64,000 nucleotides of DNA from Gigaspora rosea (taxonomy: Eukaryota; Glomeromycota; Glomeromycetes; Diversisporales; Gigasporaceae), in the NCBI GenBank assembly GCA_003550325.1, contig QKWP01000849.1, forward strand, positions 62,001 to 126,000. The letters run 5' to 3'. The position numbers were made by a program, and so were the translations under genes. Under the pieces are notes generated by a model. The model saw only the letters and a list, made by a program, of their open reading frames with translations. It made no database searches and was not told the DNA's origin. Shown here piece by piece: positions 21,209 through 31,880 of the stretch (position 1 is its first letter; each line of letters begins with the position of its first letter).

Positions 21209-22790
21209 AACCTTATCTAGAATATATGAAGCATTTGCAAACTTCATGGACATTGATGATGATGGCTTACCCTCAGAAGAAGTGGTTTTACAATTAGCCC
21301 TAAGCCGACAACTAGCACAAATCAAATCTCTATTATACCCAGATAGTCGTATTCAAAGATTAGCAGATATGCTAAAGCCTTCATTACCTCCTTTAGCGGA
21401 CCAAGTGACTGAACCTTATACTTATCTAGAAGTATTAGCTAATGGATTTAGATGTGATAGTGAACCTCTTTTTAACTGGAACTATATCTTCACACTTAGT
21501 AGAAGATTTGGAACTATTAAAGAAAAGAATAGATATCCTTTAAGTTGGATAGGACCTAATACCTAGTGTTGGTATAGAAATATTCTATTAAGAAATAGAA
21601 GTCAATGTTCTCAGTGCCAATGAGACTGTCGAATGTGGAAAACATTAAAGAAAGCATCCTTAAGAGAATTAGTTAAATGTTGCCCGAACAATTACCTACA
21701 AGCAAAAATAGTGATAATGAAAAAGAAGTTTATATATTAACAACTATAGAAGAAGAAGAAACTGAAACTTTTTCTATTCCAAATGAGCATTATGAAGACA
21801 TGCTTAATACTTTACAACCAATCTTAACAGAAGGACTTACCCAATACTTATGACTATATCAGAATATTGGATTTACATCTGAAGGGATCCACTATGAAGG
21901 ACAGAAATGTACTTGGTACTATATCGAGCATATTAGTGCTAGACTATCTCAGAAATTTAACTGTAGAGCCTGGCCTAGAGATTGGAAAGGACCAGCAGCA
22001 CAATGTTGGTGTGGTGACAAATTATATTCCCTTTGTGACGAGTGTTCTAAATGTTATAGTGATCTTAGATTATAGGTGACTATCAAAAGCTACCCAATAG
22101 AAGAAATTGCTAAGTGTTATTGGCCTACTCCAGACACAAGTGAAGAAGATGATCAAGATAACTTTGATCAAGACTTAGAATTATCCGAGTTTACTGAAGA
22201 CAATATTACTCTATTCATGACAAATGAAGCTCCTAAATAGTATCTTTTGGAAGATTTTGATAACTTTAACTTTGATGAAGTACCTAATAATCCTAGTACT
22301 ATTGATTGGAAAAGTTCAATAGCAGAAAGATCAGTAATAGAAGAAATACCCCTCTCATTTTACCTTGCAGTCCAACCTTGGTAGCTACCTCCTTTAGAAA
22401 CTCCTACACCATTAATGTATATCAAAAATAATAATTTCTCTGAACATTATCTTTGCAATATGGTTTGTTGGAGAGTAGTTAATCCAACAACATATTATTA
22501 TTAAATTTTTTTTTTATATAAATTATATTATTTAGTTAATAGTAGTATTTTATCATTAATAAAAAAAAAATTTTTTTTTCTTGTATTATTTATTAGTTTA
22601 GCCTTCTCTGGGCCTAGTAAATAAGGAAGACTAGGACAGTATAGAGTGAGGTTGGAGCTCTATTCACTTGATATAATTATATTTCTTTTATTATTTTATA
22701 TTAGAAATCTGACGTTAAAGAAAATCCAGTTCAGGTTGTCAGTGTCCTGACAGTTAACAAGATGGATTTAATCACTTATCAAAACATCAA
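21209..22790 (+). other. spacer between RNase H and integrase of the Gypsy element
   Basis: Weakly coding sequence of the element with no domain I recognise. It includes acidic stretches (EEEETETF, EDDQDNFDQDLELSEF) and a tryptophan- and cysteine-containing stretch. An extra protein segment between RNase H and integrase is a plausible reading; its function is unknown. Confidence 0.4.
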
Positions 22791-24050
22791 GAATTTTTGG
22801 AAACAGCAAATTTTCCTTTAAATTTTTCTAGAAATCAAAAAAGAAAATTAGAAACCCAAAGCAAATTTTATATTATCAAGAACAATCAACTTTATAAACA
22901 TGATCATAAAAAGAAAAAAGCACATCAACTTCTGAAAGTAATTCAAAGACATGAAGTAGAACCAATCATGTTTTTTCTCCATAACCATCCTATTGGAGCA
23001 CATCTAGGAACAGACAAGATGTTTGAAAAGATTTGTAGTAGATACTTTTGGCCTCAAATGTATTAACATATTAAAGAATATGTACAGACCTGTGATACTT
23101 GCCAAAGGAGAGGAAAATATCGCACTCCTGGACCTTTGCAACCTATTTCAGTAGAATCACCTTTTCATCGAATTGGTTTAGATTTTGTTGGACCATTACC
23201 AATTACATCCCACCAGAATAAATATATTATAGTAGCGACTGACTATATGATGAATGGCCTGAAGCAAGAGCTGTACCAAAAGCTGATGCCCAAGCTACTG
23301 TAAACTTTATTTATGAAGAAATAATCTGTCGACATGGATGTCCTTCTTATCTGCTTACTAATAGAGGAACACATTTTAACAACAACTTAGTAAAAGCACT
23401 CTCACAAAAATTTGAGATTCAACACTTACTTTCTACTCCATATCATCTACAAACCAATGAATTAGTAGAACGATTCAATAGAACATTGTGTGAATCTTTA
23501 GCAAAGTTAACTAGTCAAGGACAAGAATGGGATACTTTTATACCTTCTGTCTTATTTGCTTATAAAACCGCTAAGCAATCGACTACCAAGATTACTCCTT
23601 TCTATCTTACATATGGAAGAGAAGCAAAGTTCCCTATATCTGAAACTGAAGGTATTTTGGAAGGAAATATCTTAACAAGATTATTTTCTTTAATTGAAGA
23701 AGTACCTGTAGAACGAGAACGAGCCAGAGCAAATATTAGAAAATCACAGCAACGTCAAAAGTTTTACTGGAACAAAAAGCATAAAAAAGTAAAACCTATC
23801 TTCCAGAAAGAAGATAAAGTTCTCTTGTATAATGCTATGAGAGATAAAAATTATTCTGGAAAGTTATTACCAAAATGGAAAGGACAGTACTTCATTCACA
23901 ATAGAGTTGCACCAGATATTTATTAACTACGAACTCTAGAAGGAAATATTTTAGAAACACCAATCAACATATTGTTACTCAAGCGGTATTATGATAGAAG
24001 TTTGTGGAACCCCTTAGTTATTATCAATGACGAGCCAAACACATAGTCTT
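22790..24050 (+). pseudogene. integrase region of the Gypsy element (fossil)
   Basis: An H2C2 zinc segment (HNHPIGAHLGTDKM and, later, CDTCQRRGKY) comes before the catalytic core (RIGLDFVGPLP, the CRHGCPSYLLTNRGTHF region, and YHLQTNELVERFNRTL) and a downstream basic region (KVKPIFQKEDKVLLYN). Gypsy integrases have this order. Confidence 0.85.
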
Positions 24051-24066
24051 AATTTCAACTTTCACC

Positions 24067-24450
24067 ATGAATAACACCAATTTCAACATTATTCTTATCG
24101 ATTTATTGAATACTGTACCAGCAAATCCGGTAGTACCTCCACGACCTACAGATAATTCTCAAAATTTACAAGAGAGAATTATAGGGACATATAGAAAACT
24201 CCTTAGAACCCAAACTATAATGAGAAAACATCAGTTAGCCTATGCATACTACCTGGGTGAATTGTTAGAACAATATCCAGAAAAACGACGAATAAGTAAA
24301 AGAAAAATATCGCAATATTATTATAGTACTTCTATTCGAACCTATAATATATTTGCAGGAATTGGTGTAGATCAAATATTTCGAACTAGTAACACCACCT
24401 TGGCCAAGATTGCTAGACTTTCTGCTAGTGATTATCAAGCCCTCATATAA
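24067..24450 (+). CDS. short extra open frame between integrase and 3' LTR, unknown
   Basis: A 127-codon open frame of the Gypsy element, just before its 3' end. It begins MNNTNFNIILIDLLNTVPAN and has a basic middle (EKRRISKRKISQYYY). I recognise no family. It has no membrane segments, so it is not an envelope-like protein. It may be an accessory frame, the tail of the polyprotein region, or chance. Confidence 0.4.
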   Translation: MNNTNFNIILIDLLNTVPANPVVPPRPTDNSQNLQERIIGTYRKLLRTQTIMRKHQLAYAYYLGELLEQYPEKRRISKRKISQYYYSTSIRTYNIFAGIGVDQIFRTSNTTLAKIARLSASDYQALI

Positions 24451-24486
24451 GTTTTTCTCGGAGCTCAAAACTAAGTCAGGGAGAAT

Positions 24487-25157
24487 TGTTAACCTTAAGA
24501 GTTTTCACCTTTTTGCCCATAACTTTCGACCCAGAGAAGTTAGGAAGATAAAACAACTACTATTGGATTCAGCTCATCGAGACACTTCTAATGAGCTATA
24601 GATCATGTGATTCTGATCACGGGATCACGAGATCGGAAGACATTTGTGTTGGGCTATTAATAGATCAAGATAAACCTGTAACTTAACCTTATTAGGCAAT
24701 AATACTGCGCCCAAAATCTAAAGGATCTAAAGGATCTAACATATCTAACATATTTAATATATCTAACATATCTTTTATATCTTTTATATCTATTATATCT
24801 TTTATATATAACATATCTATTAGTTCCGCATTACCTTTAGTACTAAAAATAGCCTTTAAATTAAAATTGTATTTCTTTATTGTAATTATTTATACATGTA
24901 ATCTCTCTATAAATACACTGCTTTCTACCTCTGGGAAGTGCAGTGTTTTCATATACTGGGATATAATAAAGATACAATTCTTAGTATCCTCATATACTAT
25001 TAATTGTTTGCCTCTTTGTTTTAATATATAAATCACTCAAAAACCTTTTTGTTAAGTCCTATTTGGACGCTATAAACCCTAAAGCTGTCAAGTTATAGTC
25101 GTCATACTATAATCAGCAGTCTCCTGAAGTTCTGGAAAAGGTGAATTTCCAGGTTGA
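24487..25157 (+). repeat. 3' LTR of the Gypsy element
   Basis: About 671 bp, pairing with 15949-16618. A purine-rich stretch (agtcagggagaa) just before it is the likely polypurine tract. The pentamer acctg follows at 25158-25162. Confidence 0.85.
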
Positions 25158-25385
25158 ACCTGCTAGGGTTCTGAAGTTCAGTTCAGTTCAATAGAGGTTC
25201 AGGTTCAGGTTCAATGAACCTGAACCTGAGCCTGCTCTAAAAGTTCAATACTGAACTGAACCTGAATTTAAAATTATTGAACATGAACCTGAACCTGAAC
25301 TTAAAAAAAGTTCAGTTCAGGTTCAGTTCAAGGTTCATGAACATGTTCAGGTTCATAATATATGCACATGTTTACCTAAATCACA
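25158..25385. repeat. inverted hexamer array (ggttca type), left block
   Basis: Runs of aggttc/gaacct units in both orientations (gttcaggttcaggttcaa then gaacctgaacctgag, repeated). A matching block in reversed orientation lies at about 29070-29140, and another at 27000-27145. No coding is visible. Confidence 0.7.
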
Positions 25386-26830
25386 AAGTTAGAATCAATT
25401 AGTAAAATTTAGAAAATCATAGAAATTTGTATAATTTTATTAATAAAATTATACAAAATGCTATGATTCTCTAAATTTTACTAATTGATCTTAATTTCTT
25501 GCACTAAGTAAACTTGTTAAGCACCAAAAAATACATCAAATCGGCATATTTTATTTTATTTTTCTTAAAATTTGAAGAAAAGATGCTTAATTTTGGAAAA
25601 TTTCATCAAAAATTCAAAATTAAGCATCTTTTCTTCAAATTTTAAGGAAAATAAAATAAAATATACCGATTGATGTATGTTTAGGTGCTAAACAAGTTTA
25701 CTTAGTGCAAGAAATTAAGATCAATTAGTAAAATTTAGAGAATCATAGCATTTTGTATAATTTTATTAATAAAATTATACAAATTTCTATGATTCTCTAA
25801 ATTTTACTAATTGATCATAACTTCTTGCACTAAGTAAACTTGTTAAGCACCAAAAAATATATCAAACGGTATATTTTATTTTATTTTTCTTAAAATTTGA
25901 AGAAAAGATGCTTAATTTTGGAAAATTTCATCAAAAATTCAAAATTAAGCATCTTTGACGCAAATTTTAAGGAAAATAAAATAAAATATACTAATTTGAT
26001 GCATTTTTTTGGTGCTAAACAAGTTTACTTGGATCAAGAAGTTATGATCAATTAGTAAAATTTAGAGAATCATAGAAATTTGTATAATTTTATTAATAAA
26101 ATTATACAAAATACTATGATTCTCTAAATTTTACTAATTGATCATAACTTCTTGCACTAAGTAAACTTGTTAAGCACCAAAAAATATATCAAATCGGTAT
26201 ATTTTATTTTATTTTTCTTAAAATTTGAAGAAAAGATGCTTAATTAGAAATTTTTATCAAAAATTCAAAATTAAGCATCTTTTGATGCAAATTTTAAGGA
26301 AAATAAAATAAAATATGCAGATTTGATGTATTTTTTGGTGCTAAACAAGTTTACTTAGATCAAGAAGTTATGATCAATTAGTTAAATTTAGAGAATCATA
26401 GAAATTTGAATAATTTTATTAATAAAATTATACAAAATGATATGATTCTCTAAATTTTACTAATCGATCATAACTTCTTGATCTAAGTAAACTTGTTTAG
26501 TACCAAAAAATACATCATATCAGCATATTTTATTTTATTTTTCTTAAAATTTGCGTCAAAAATGCTTAATTTTGTATTTTTGATAAAAATTTTCAAAATT
26601 AAGCATCTTTTCTTCAAATTTTAAGAAAAGTAAAATAAAATATGCTGATTTAATGTATTTTTTGGTGCTTAACAAGTTTACTTAGTGCAAGAAGTTATGA
26701 TCAATTAGTAAAATTTAGAGAATCATAGAAATTTGAATAATTTTATTAATAAAATTATACAAATTTCTATGATTCTCTAAATTTTACTAATTGATCATAA
26801 CTTCTTGCACTAAGTAAACTTGTTCACCAC
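25386..26830. repeat. tandem palindromic satellite, array 1 (about 327-bp period)
   Basis: Two palindromic modules alternate. Module A has caattagtaaaatttagaga arms and an attttattaataaaat centre. Module B has a gatgcttaattttgg arm and its complement. They are joined by a taagtaaacttgttaagcac junction. A centres fall near 25441, 25768, 26095, 26420 and 26748, giving a period of 325-328 bp and about four and a half units. Related units form array 2 at 57630-59390. Confidence 0.85.
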
Positions 26831-27150
26831 CAAAAAATACACATATTTTGATTCAAACTCAACCTAATTTGCATAGTTTGGACTAGCCTGACCAAACTTT
26901 TGATTGAGTTTGAGTTTAGTATAAAGTTTTAATAATAAAATTTAGAGTTTTAGTCTGGTCTGGACCAGACCAAACCCGGACCCAAAGCTAGAATCACTAG
27001 TTCATATGAACACCAGACTGAACCTGAACATGTTTATGAACTTTATGAACTGAACCTGAACTGAACCTGAACCAGCTCTAAAAGTTCAATACTGAACCTG
27101 AATCTGAACATGTTTTAAAAAATGTTCAGGTTCAGGTTCAATATTGCATC
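26831..27150. repeat. mixed inverted short-unit arrays
   Basis: Three arrays in succession: a caaactcaac/gagtttgagttt pair (26860-26920), a ggtctggaccagaccaaacc inverted pair (26955-26980), and a ggttca/tgaacc array (27000-27145). Each is organised around inverted symmetry. Confidence 0.6.
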
Positions 27151-27860
27151 AGCAAAATAAATATATGAAATCTTTCGAAAGAAATTGCATACCGAAATCT
27201 TTCGAAAGAATTGCGATCGACGCGAAATCTTTTGAAAGAACCACAATCTTTCGAAAGATTTTGGTATATATTTTTTTCGAAATATTTCAGAATATATTGC
27301 GAAATATTGTGAAATAATGCAAAATATATTGTGCAATATTGCGAAAATAGACCAAATAAAACAATGCAAACCCCTATCTAATTATCTCATTTTGGGGGTC
27401 GCAGAAGGTAATATTTTGCATATTATCACATAAATCTGCAGTTTTTTACAATATTTCGCAATATTTTGCATATTTTTAAAAATTTTTAAAATTTTCGCAT
27501 TATTAAATTTTATATTTTTATTTATTATTATTTTTTTATTTATTATTATTATATATTATACATATTACATTATATATTATATTTTAATTATTATACATTT
27601 TTTATAGTATTATTTTTATATTATTACATATTATTTTAACTACTTTCGCACTTCTTCGCATCTAATTCTATTACTATATACAAAAAACTAGCCCTATATA
27701 CTTATTTTTGCTCACCCCAAAGTTAGCTATTATCTTTGCTTTATTGTTTTCTATTGTCTTCACTTTGGCTATTTTTTTTGGTTTGGTTATACCTTAGTTT
27801 CACTCTTTTTTTCTAAATACTTCCTAAAAATAGTAAAGAAGTGAAAAAAAATAAAAAAAA
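27151..27860. other. tttcgaaa-rich patch and low-complexity DNA
   Basis: 27150-27360 is dense in self-complementary ctttcgaaag and gaaatatttc units. 27400-27860 is A/T low complexity with nothing recognised; the short minus-strand frames in it are compositional. Confidence 0.55.
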
Positions 27861-28640
27861 CCATTTCTTAGAAGTGTTGGTATTTTTGCAAATTGCTGGA
27901 GAAATTTTGTAAAGTGCCAGAAAAGTCGCAAAGTTTCGAAAAAGTTAGAAATAAATAAAATAAAATAAAAATTAAAAAAATAAGTAAAAAAAAACAAACG
28001 AAAAAACAAAAATGTAAGCAAACTAATAAAAAAAATAAACGAAGCCCCAAATCTTCATTTCTCTAAAATAAGAGTTCGTGTTCTTGCAAATTCAGAAATT
28101 GTGAAAGCCGTGTTAATGTTCTTGCAAAATGCCAAAAAAGTCGCAAAGTGCCGAAAAAGTCTGGGTTAGTTTTCTTGCAAAGTGCTAGGAAGTAAGGGTT
28201 CTGTTCTCTCAAAGTATCAAAATAAAATAAATTAATAAAAAAAATAAAACAAAAAAAAACAAAAACAAAAAACATAAAACGAAAAAATAAATAAAGCAAA
28301 ACCTTGCAAAAACTTGCAAAAAACTTGCAAAACTTGCAAAAACTTGCAAAAACTTGCGCCCATTTCTCTAAAGTAGCATTCTTGGAAATTTAGAAATTGC
28401 TGAAGAAATCTGTTGTGTGTTCTTGCAAAGTTTTGGAAGTCTGAGTAGGCATGCGCAAAGTTCCGAAAAGTTGTAGGTTTTCTTGCAAGGGCTAGTGTTC
28501 TTGTAAAATACAAAAAAAAGTAAAAATAAATAAATAAAAAAAAAAAAGAAAACAAAATGAAAGCAAAAAAAAAGCGAAAACAACAAAAAAAAGCAAAAAT
28601 AAAAAAAAAACAAAATGAAATAAAAAAACAATGTGAATAG
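27861..28640. repeat. three degenerate direct repeats with a cttgcaaaaa run
   Basis: Three related units start near 27866, 28058 and 28362. They share ccatttct(c)ta, ttcttgcaaa, gaaattg(c)tg and tcgcaaagt(g/t) landmarks, and each ends in an A-rich tract. A tight run of cttgcaaaaa units sits at about 28300-28358. The F-rich minus-strand frames across this block come from A-rich composition. Confidence 0.6.
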
Positions 28641-29065
28641 AAGATCTAATTAATAATAAACAAAAGATCTAATCTGATCTTGTAATACAGATATGCAGAT
28701 TTAGATATATTCGAAGTATTTCGAAAATATAGTCCAATGCGTCCTTGGTATGACCCAGGTTATATATCTACTGATCCAGCCAGTCACAGCCAGTCCGCTT
28801 AAAAAATATTTCGAATTTACTTTCGAAAACATTTTCGAAATATTTTGAAACCTGAAATATTTCGAATTTACTTTCGAAAACATTTTTAAAATATTTCGAA
28901 ACCTGAAATATTTCGAATTTACTTTCGAAAACATTTTCGAAATATTTTGAAACCTGAAATATTTCAAAATATATTGCGAAATGCTTCGAAATATATTGCA
29001 TATGCGAAATGTTTCAAAAGATTTTGCATGTTCGCAAGATCTTTCAAAAGATTGCGCTACTATAA
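28641..29065. repeat. 51-bp minisatellite rich in tttcgaaa
   Basis: Three adjacent copies of a 51-bp unit start at 28813, 28864 and 28915 (gaatttactttcgaaaac at the head of each). They are flanked by further gaaatatttcgaaa sequence to about 29050. Because 51 is a multiple of three, minus-strand frames stay open and give a 17-residue repeat, but this is a by-product of the array. Confidence 0.8.
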
Positions 29066-29143
29066 ATTTGCTGATGTGAACCTGAACCTAAACCTGAACT
29101 TGACCTAAGTTCGTTCAGTTCAGGTTCATAGGAACACTATAAC
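29066..29143. repeat. inverted hexamer array (ggttca type), right block
   Basis: gaacctgaacct units, then ttcgttcagttcaggttca in the opposite orientation. This mirrors the block at 25158-25385, so the 4-kb region between them has short-unit arrays at both ends. Confidence 0.6.
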
Positions 29144-29366
29144 CTGCTTTGGGCCTCTAAGTAAACTTGTTCAGCATATTATTCTACTTGTAACATGATT
29201 AAAATATGTGTTAAAATTAGAAAAAAATTTTTTTTTTTTAGAAAAATTTTTTTTCTAACTTTAACTCTATTTTTTATTTAGTAAAAAGTCTAAAAAAAAA
29301 ACATGTTTCAACCTTGTTACAAGTAGAATTACATGCTAAACAAGTTTACTTAGAGGCCCAAAGCAG
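29144..29366. repeat. single palindrome with taagtaaacttgtt arms
   Basis: Starts ctgctttgggcctctaagta and ends with its complement; the centre is an A/T run near 29230. It carries the same taagtaaacttgtt/aacaagtttactta sequence that joins the modules of the palindromic satellites, so it looks like a lone member of that family. Confidence 0.75.
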
Positions 29367-29379
29367 ATTATTTTAACAA

Positions 29380-30100
29380 AAAAAAGGGTTTTATATTGCA
29401 ACCCAAAAATTTTTAACTTTAGCATATAGCTGACCTACTTTTTTGTCAAGATAACCTATAATTTGCTACTAAATAAAGTTGTTCAGGGCACAATTTTAAA
29501 TATAATTTCTGTTTTAAAATATTTGTTTTTGACAAAGTTACATTTTGAAATACAGTTAAACCTTTATAAATGCAATCTCCATAAATGCAATACCTTCTTA
29601 AATGCACATTTTTTATTTTTATAAGATGTTATTAGTGCTAAATACATGTTCTATATTCTGTAAATGCACATTCTCTTAAATAACATTTTATATTACACTA
29701 ACCTCTCTAAATGCACATGGCCAATCAAATTTTAGTATTTAAAATAGGTTATACAGTTTTTGGTAGAAATTATACAAACTTAATAATCTAATTTATAAAG
29801 CTGCAATTTAATCAGCTCTCTCTAAATGCAAATCTCCCTAAATGCATATTGTAGGCTTGTCTCTACCAGTTGCATTTATGAAGGTTTGACTGTATTGCAA
29901 ATTTAACAAAATTTTGATATGGTTTTTAAGTTCAAATATTTTTTTCTTGTTCTATATATTTGTAAAATTTAATTTTAAGTTAATTAATTAAGCTGAGAAG
30001 AATTTTCAGCTCAAATTTATAGTAATTTTATATGTTTTTATTATAATTTTTATTATAAACTTATTTCAAAGAGACATATTCTATAACTATTTTACCAATA
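29380..30100 (-). repeat. dispersed repeat R1, copy 2
   Basis: The reverse complement of 15560-15943, split by the pogo-like MITE at 29553-29892. Blocks on both sides of the MITE are contiguous in copy 1. Confidence 0.7.
29553..29892. mobile_element. pogo-type MITE, 340 bp
   Basis: Ends in inverted repeats that start cagttaaacctttataaatg on the left and cagtcaaaccttcataaatg on the right (read inward). It is flanked by TA at 29551-29552 and 29893-29894. The interior is built from atctctctaaatgca-like units. CAGT ends with a TA duplication and no coding capacity mark a non-autonomous Tc1/mariner-pogo element. Copy 1 of R1 shows the site without the insertion. Confidence 0.85.
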
Positions 30101-30259
30101 TCTACTTTTTTAAAAATAATATTTTTATAAAAAAAGAGCCTAAATTAGCAATTTTTCAAATATGACCTTATATAAATTGTTTGGGGTTCTGTTTAATATG
30201 CTTTGAAACTTAACAATAGATTTTCAAAGTGTTTATGAGGTACCAATCAAGACTACAGA

Positions 30260-30800
30260 AAGTAATAAATTACATTTCACTATAATTTTGGACTATATAG
30301 CTTTTAGAGTAAAACTTTTACTAGTAGTAATATTTAAATTAAAAAAAAATTCAAAGACATATTTTTATAAGATATTATTATTATAGCAGTACTTTATGCA
30401 AATATAAAAAATAATCTAACGATTTCTACCTATATACTATAAGCTATTCAATCACGACCAAACTGTTTTTTTAAAAGCAAGAGTATTATATTTATTGATA
30501 GTTATTGAAGTCATATTTCTGATAATGTAAAAAAAAAGCATTTAAAGCAGAGAGGCTAGTTTTTTTAGAAATATCTGAAAAAACAACTAGTATTTTGCAA
30601 CCATCAGATGTTTCAATTAACAAGCTATTTAAAAATAGAGTGAGAAAAAGATAGGAATAGTAGATTAATGAAAAAAAGTACTTACTAAAAATAAAAATTG
30701 TAACAAAACCTCATATAAACTTGTTTATAAATAAGTATCTAAAATCTAGAAGGAGATTGGTTCTAATATTTTAGTTAGATTTTTTGAAGCACTAAACTTA
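30260..30800 (+). pseudogene. pogo-type (DDE_1) transposase relic
   Basis: Fragments of a pogo-like transposase in two frames. HFTIILDYIAFRVKLLLVVIF and a following KLKKN stretch match the family block around the first catalytic Asp. Further on, FIDSY and SHISDNV stand where the second Asp block lies, then ILQPSDVSINKLFK is the conserved LQPLDvsvNkpFK motif. At least one frameshift (in an A-run near 30530) and several stops, including a cluster just after the LQPSD block, break it. It lies about 0.4 kb from the pogo-type MITE, but there is no proof that they belong together. Confidence 0.7.
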
Positions 30801-31090
30801 TACTTAATCCAAATAGTAGTAAAAATAATAAATGTTATATTATCTTTAGGCAATTGTTCAAGCATTTGCTATAAACTATACAAATGAATTGAATATAAAT
30901 AAGTTTATTGGATATGCTTTCAGAAGATAAAGTTGAAAGCATGATAAAGATAAAAAATCAAACTAATAATAAAAAAAATATCATTGATGATGAAACTATT
31001 ACCAATAATAAAAATGCAATAGATTATAAATATATAATAGATAATAATAAAATAATAATTGAATAATAATAAAATAATATAAAATTTTTT

Positions 31091-31685
31091 TTTAAGGTAA
31101 GGTTATGCCTTTGGTCTTTTATTAGATATAATGATTATTATAGTGTTACAACTTTTGTTGTATCCAATCTATATATTTGAACAATTTATCTATAATCTAA
31201 ACCTACTAGAATCTGCTAAATTTCTACTATATAGCTGACCTGAATTCACTAAATATCTAGTTCTAACTGCTACTTGGTGTTCTATATCTACTGCTTTATC
31301 CATCCTACCTTTTTTAGAACTCCAAAATTGGTATGTATTTTGTTTTAGATAGGTGCTTTTTGTTTCCAGTTTATGTGACTTTTATACCTACTAGTGTACT
31401 TTGCAGAGAATCTGTATCTTAAGCTATCAGCTGCTACTACCATATTGGATAAGTATTTTAAGCCTAAATGCTACTACTATCTGCTGATTTTCTGTAATTT
31501 TGGTACCTAGGTCCTAAAGGTCCTACTTGTTCTAAGTGTGAATGACTGTATATATAATGAAGTATCTAGATTTATTTTTATTACTACTTTTAGCCAAGTA
31601 TGGCTAGATTATAGATGGTAGTGAAATTATAGTGGTAATTTCTATATCCAGCAGTAGAAATTGTTGAAATAATTTTACCGAAACT
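31091..31685 (-). mobile_element. decayed long SINE-like copy with LINE-like tail
   Basis: On the minus strand it ends at 31091 beside a poly-A (plus-strand poly-T). The tail ggtaaggttatgcctttggt and following blocks (aatctaaacctactagaat, gtatcttaagctatc) match the element at 52010-52985. It is diverged, and its 5' part and target duplication are not clear. Confidence 0.55.
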
Positions 31686-31689
31686 TTTT

Positions 31690-31880
31690 TAAGATAGAGA
31701 TGCTAAATTAAATTTCAATTGTTGAAATTAATTTGCATACATAAATTAAATCAACAGTTGAAATTAAATTAACCATTGAAATTAAATCAATAGTTGAAAT
31801 TAATCAATAGTTGAAATTAAATCAATAGTTGAAATTAAATTACCTGTTGAAATTAAATCAATAGTTGAAATTTAAATTAA
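31690..31880. repeat. minisatellite of ttgaaattaaatcaatag units
   Basis: About ten imperfect copies of a unit near 18-20 bp (gttgaaattaaatcaata). The reverse-complement form of the same unit builds the block at 38095-38215. Confidence 0.75.

Larger units (their letters stand above)
15949..25157 (+). mobile_element. Ty3/Gypsy LTR retrotransposon (broken fossil)
   Basis: A 9.2-kb element with two LTRs of about 670 bp, flanked by the 5-bp direct repeat acctg (15944-15948 and 25158-25162). Order of parts: LTR, gag, aspartic protease, reverse transcriptase, RNase H, a spacer with an inserted AT-rich array, integrase, a short extra frame, LTR. The protease-RT-RH-integrase order marks the Ty3/Gypsy family. 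It is clearly broken, with roughly ten or more interruptions across its coding parts. The LTRs differ at roughly 3-4 percent of positions by eye, mostly transitions, so the insertion is not recent. Confidence 0.9.

Noticed and set aside
27824-28631. Several overlapping F/Y-rich minus-strand frames resembling membrane proteins
   Set aside because: A-rich plus-strand DNA gives Phe-rich complements in all frames; there is no start context, homology or consistent frame.
28701-29001. Minus-strand frames encoding a 17-residue repeat (KYFRF, FSKVNS)
   Set aside because: They come from a 51-bp minisatellite whose length is a multiple of three; they stay open in two frames at once, so no protein is supported.
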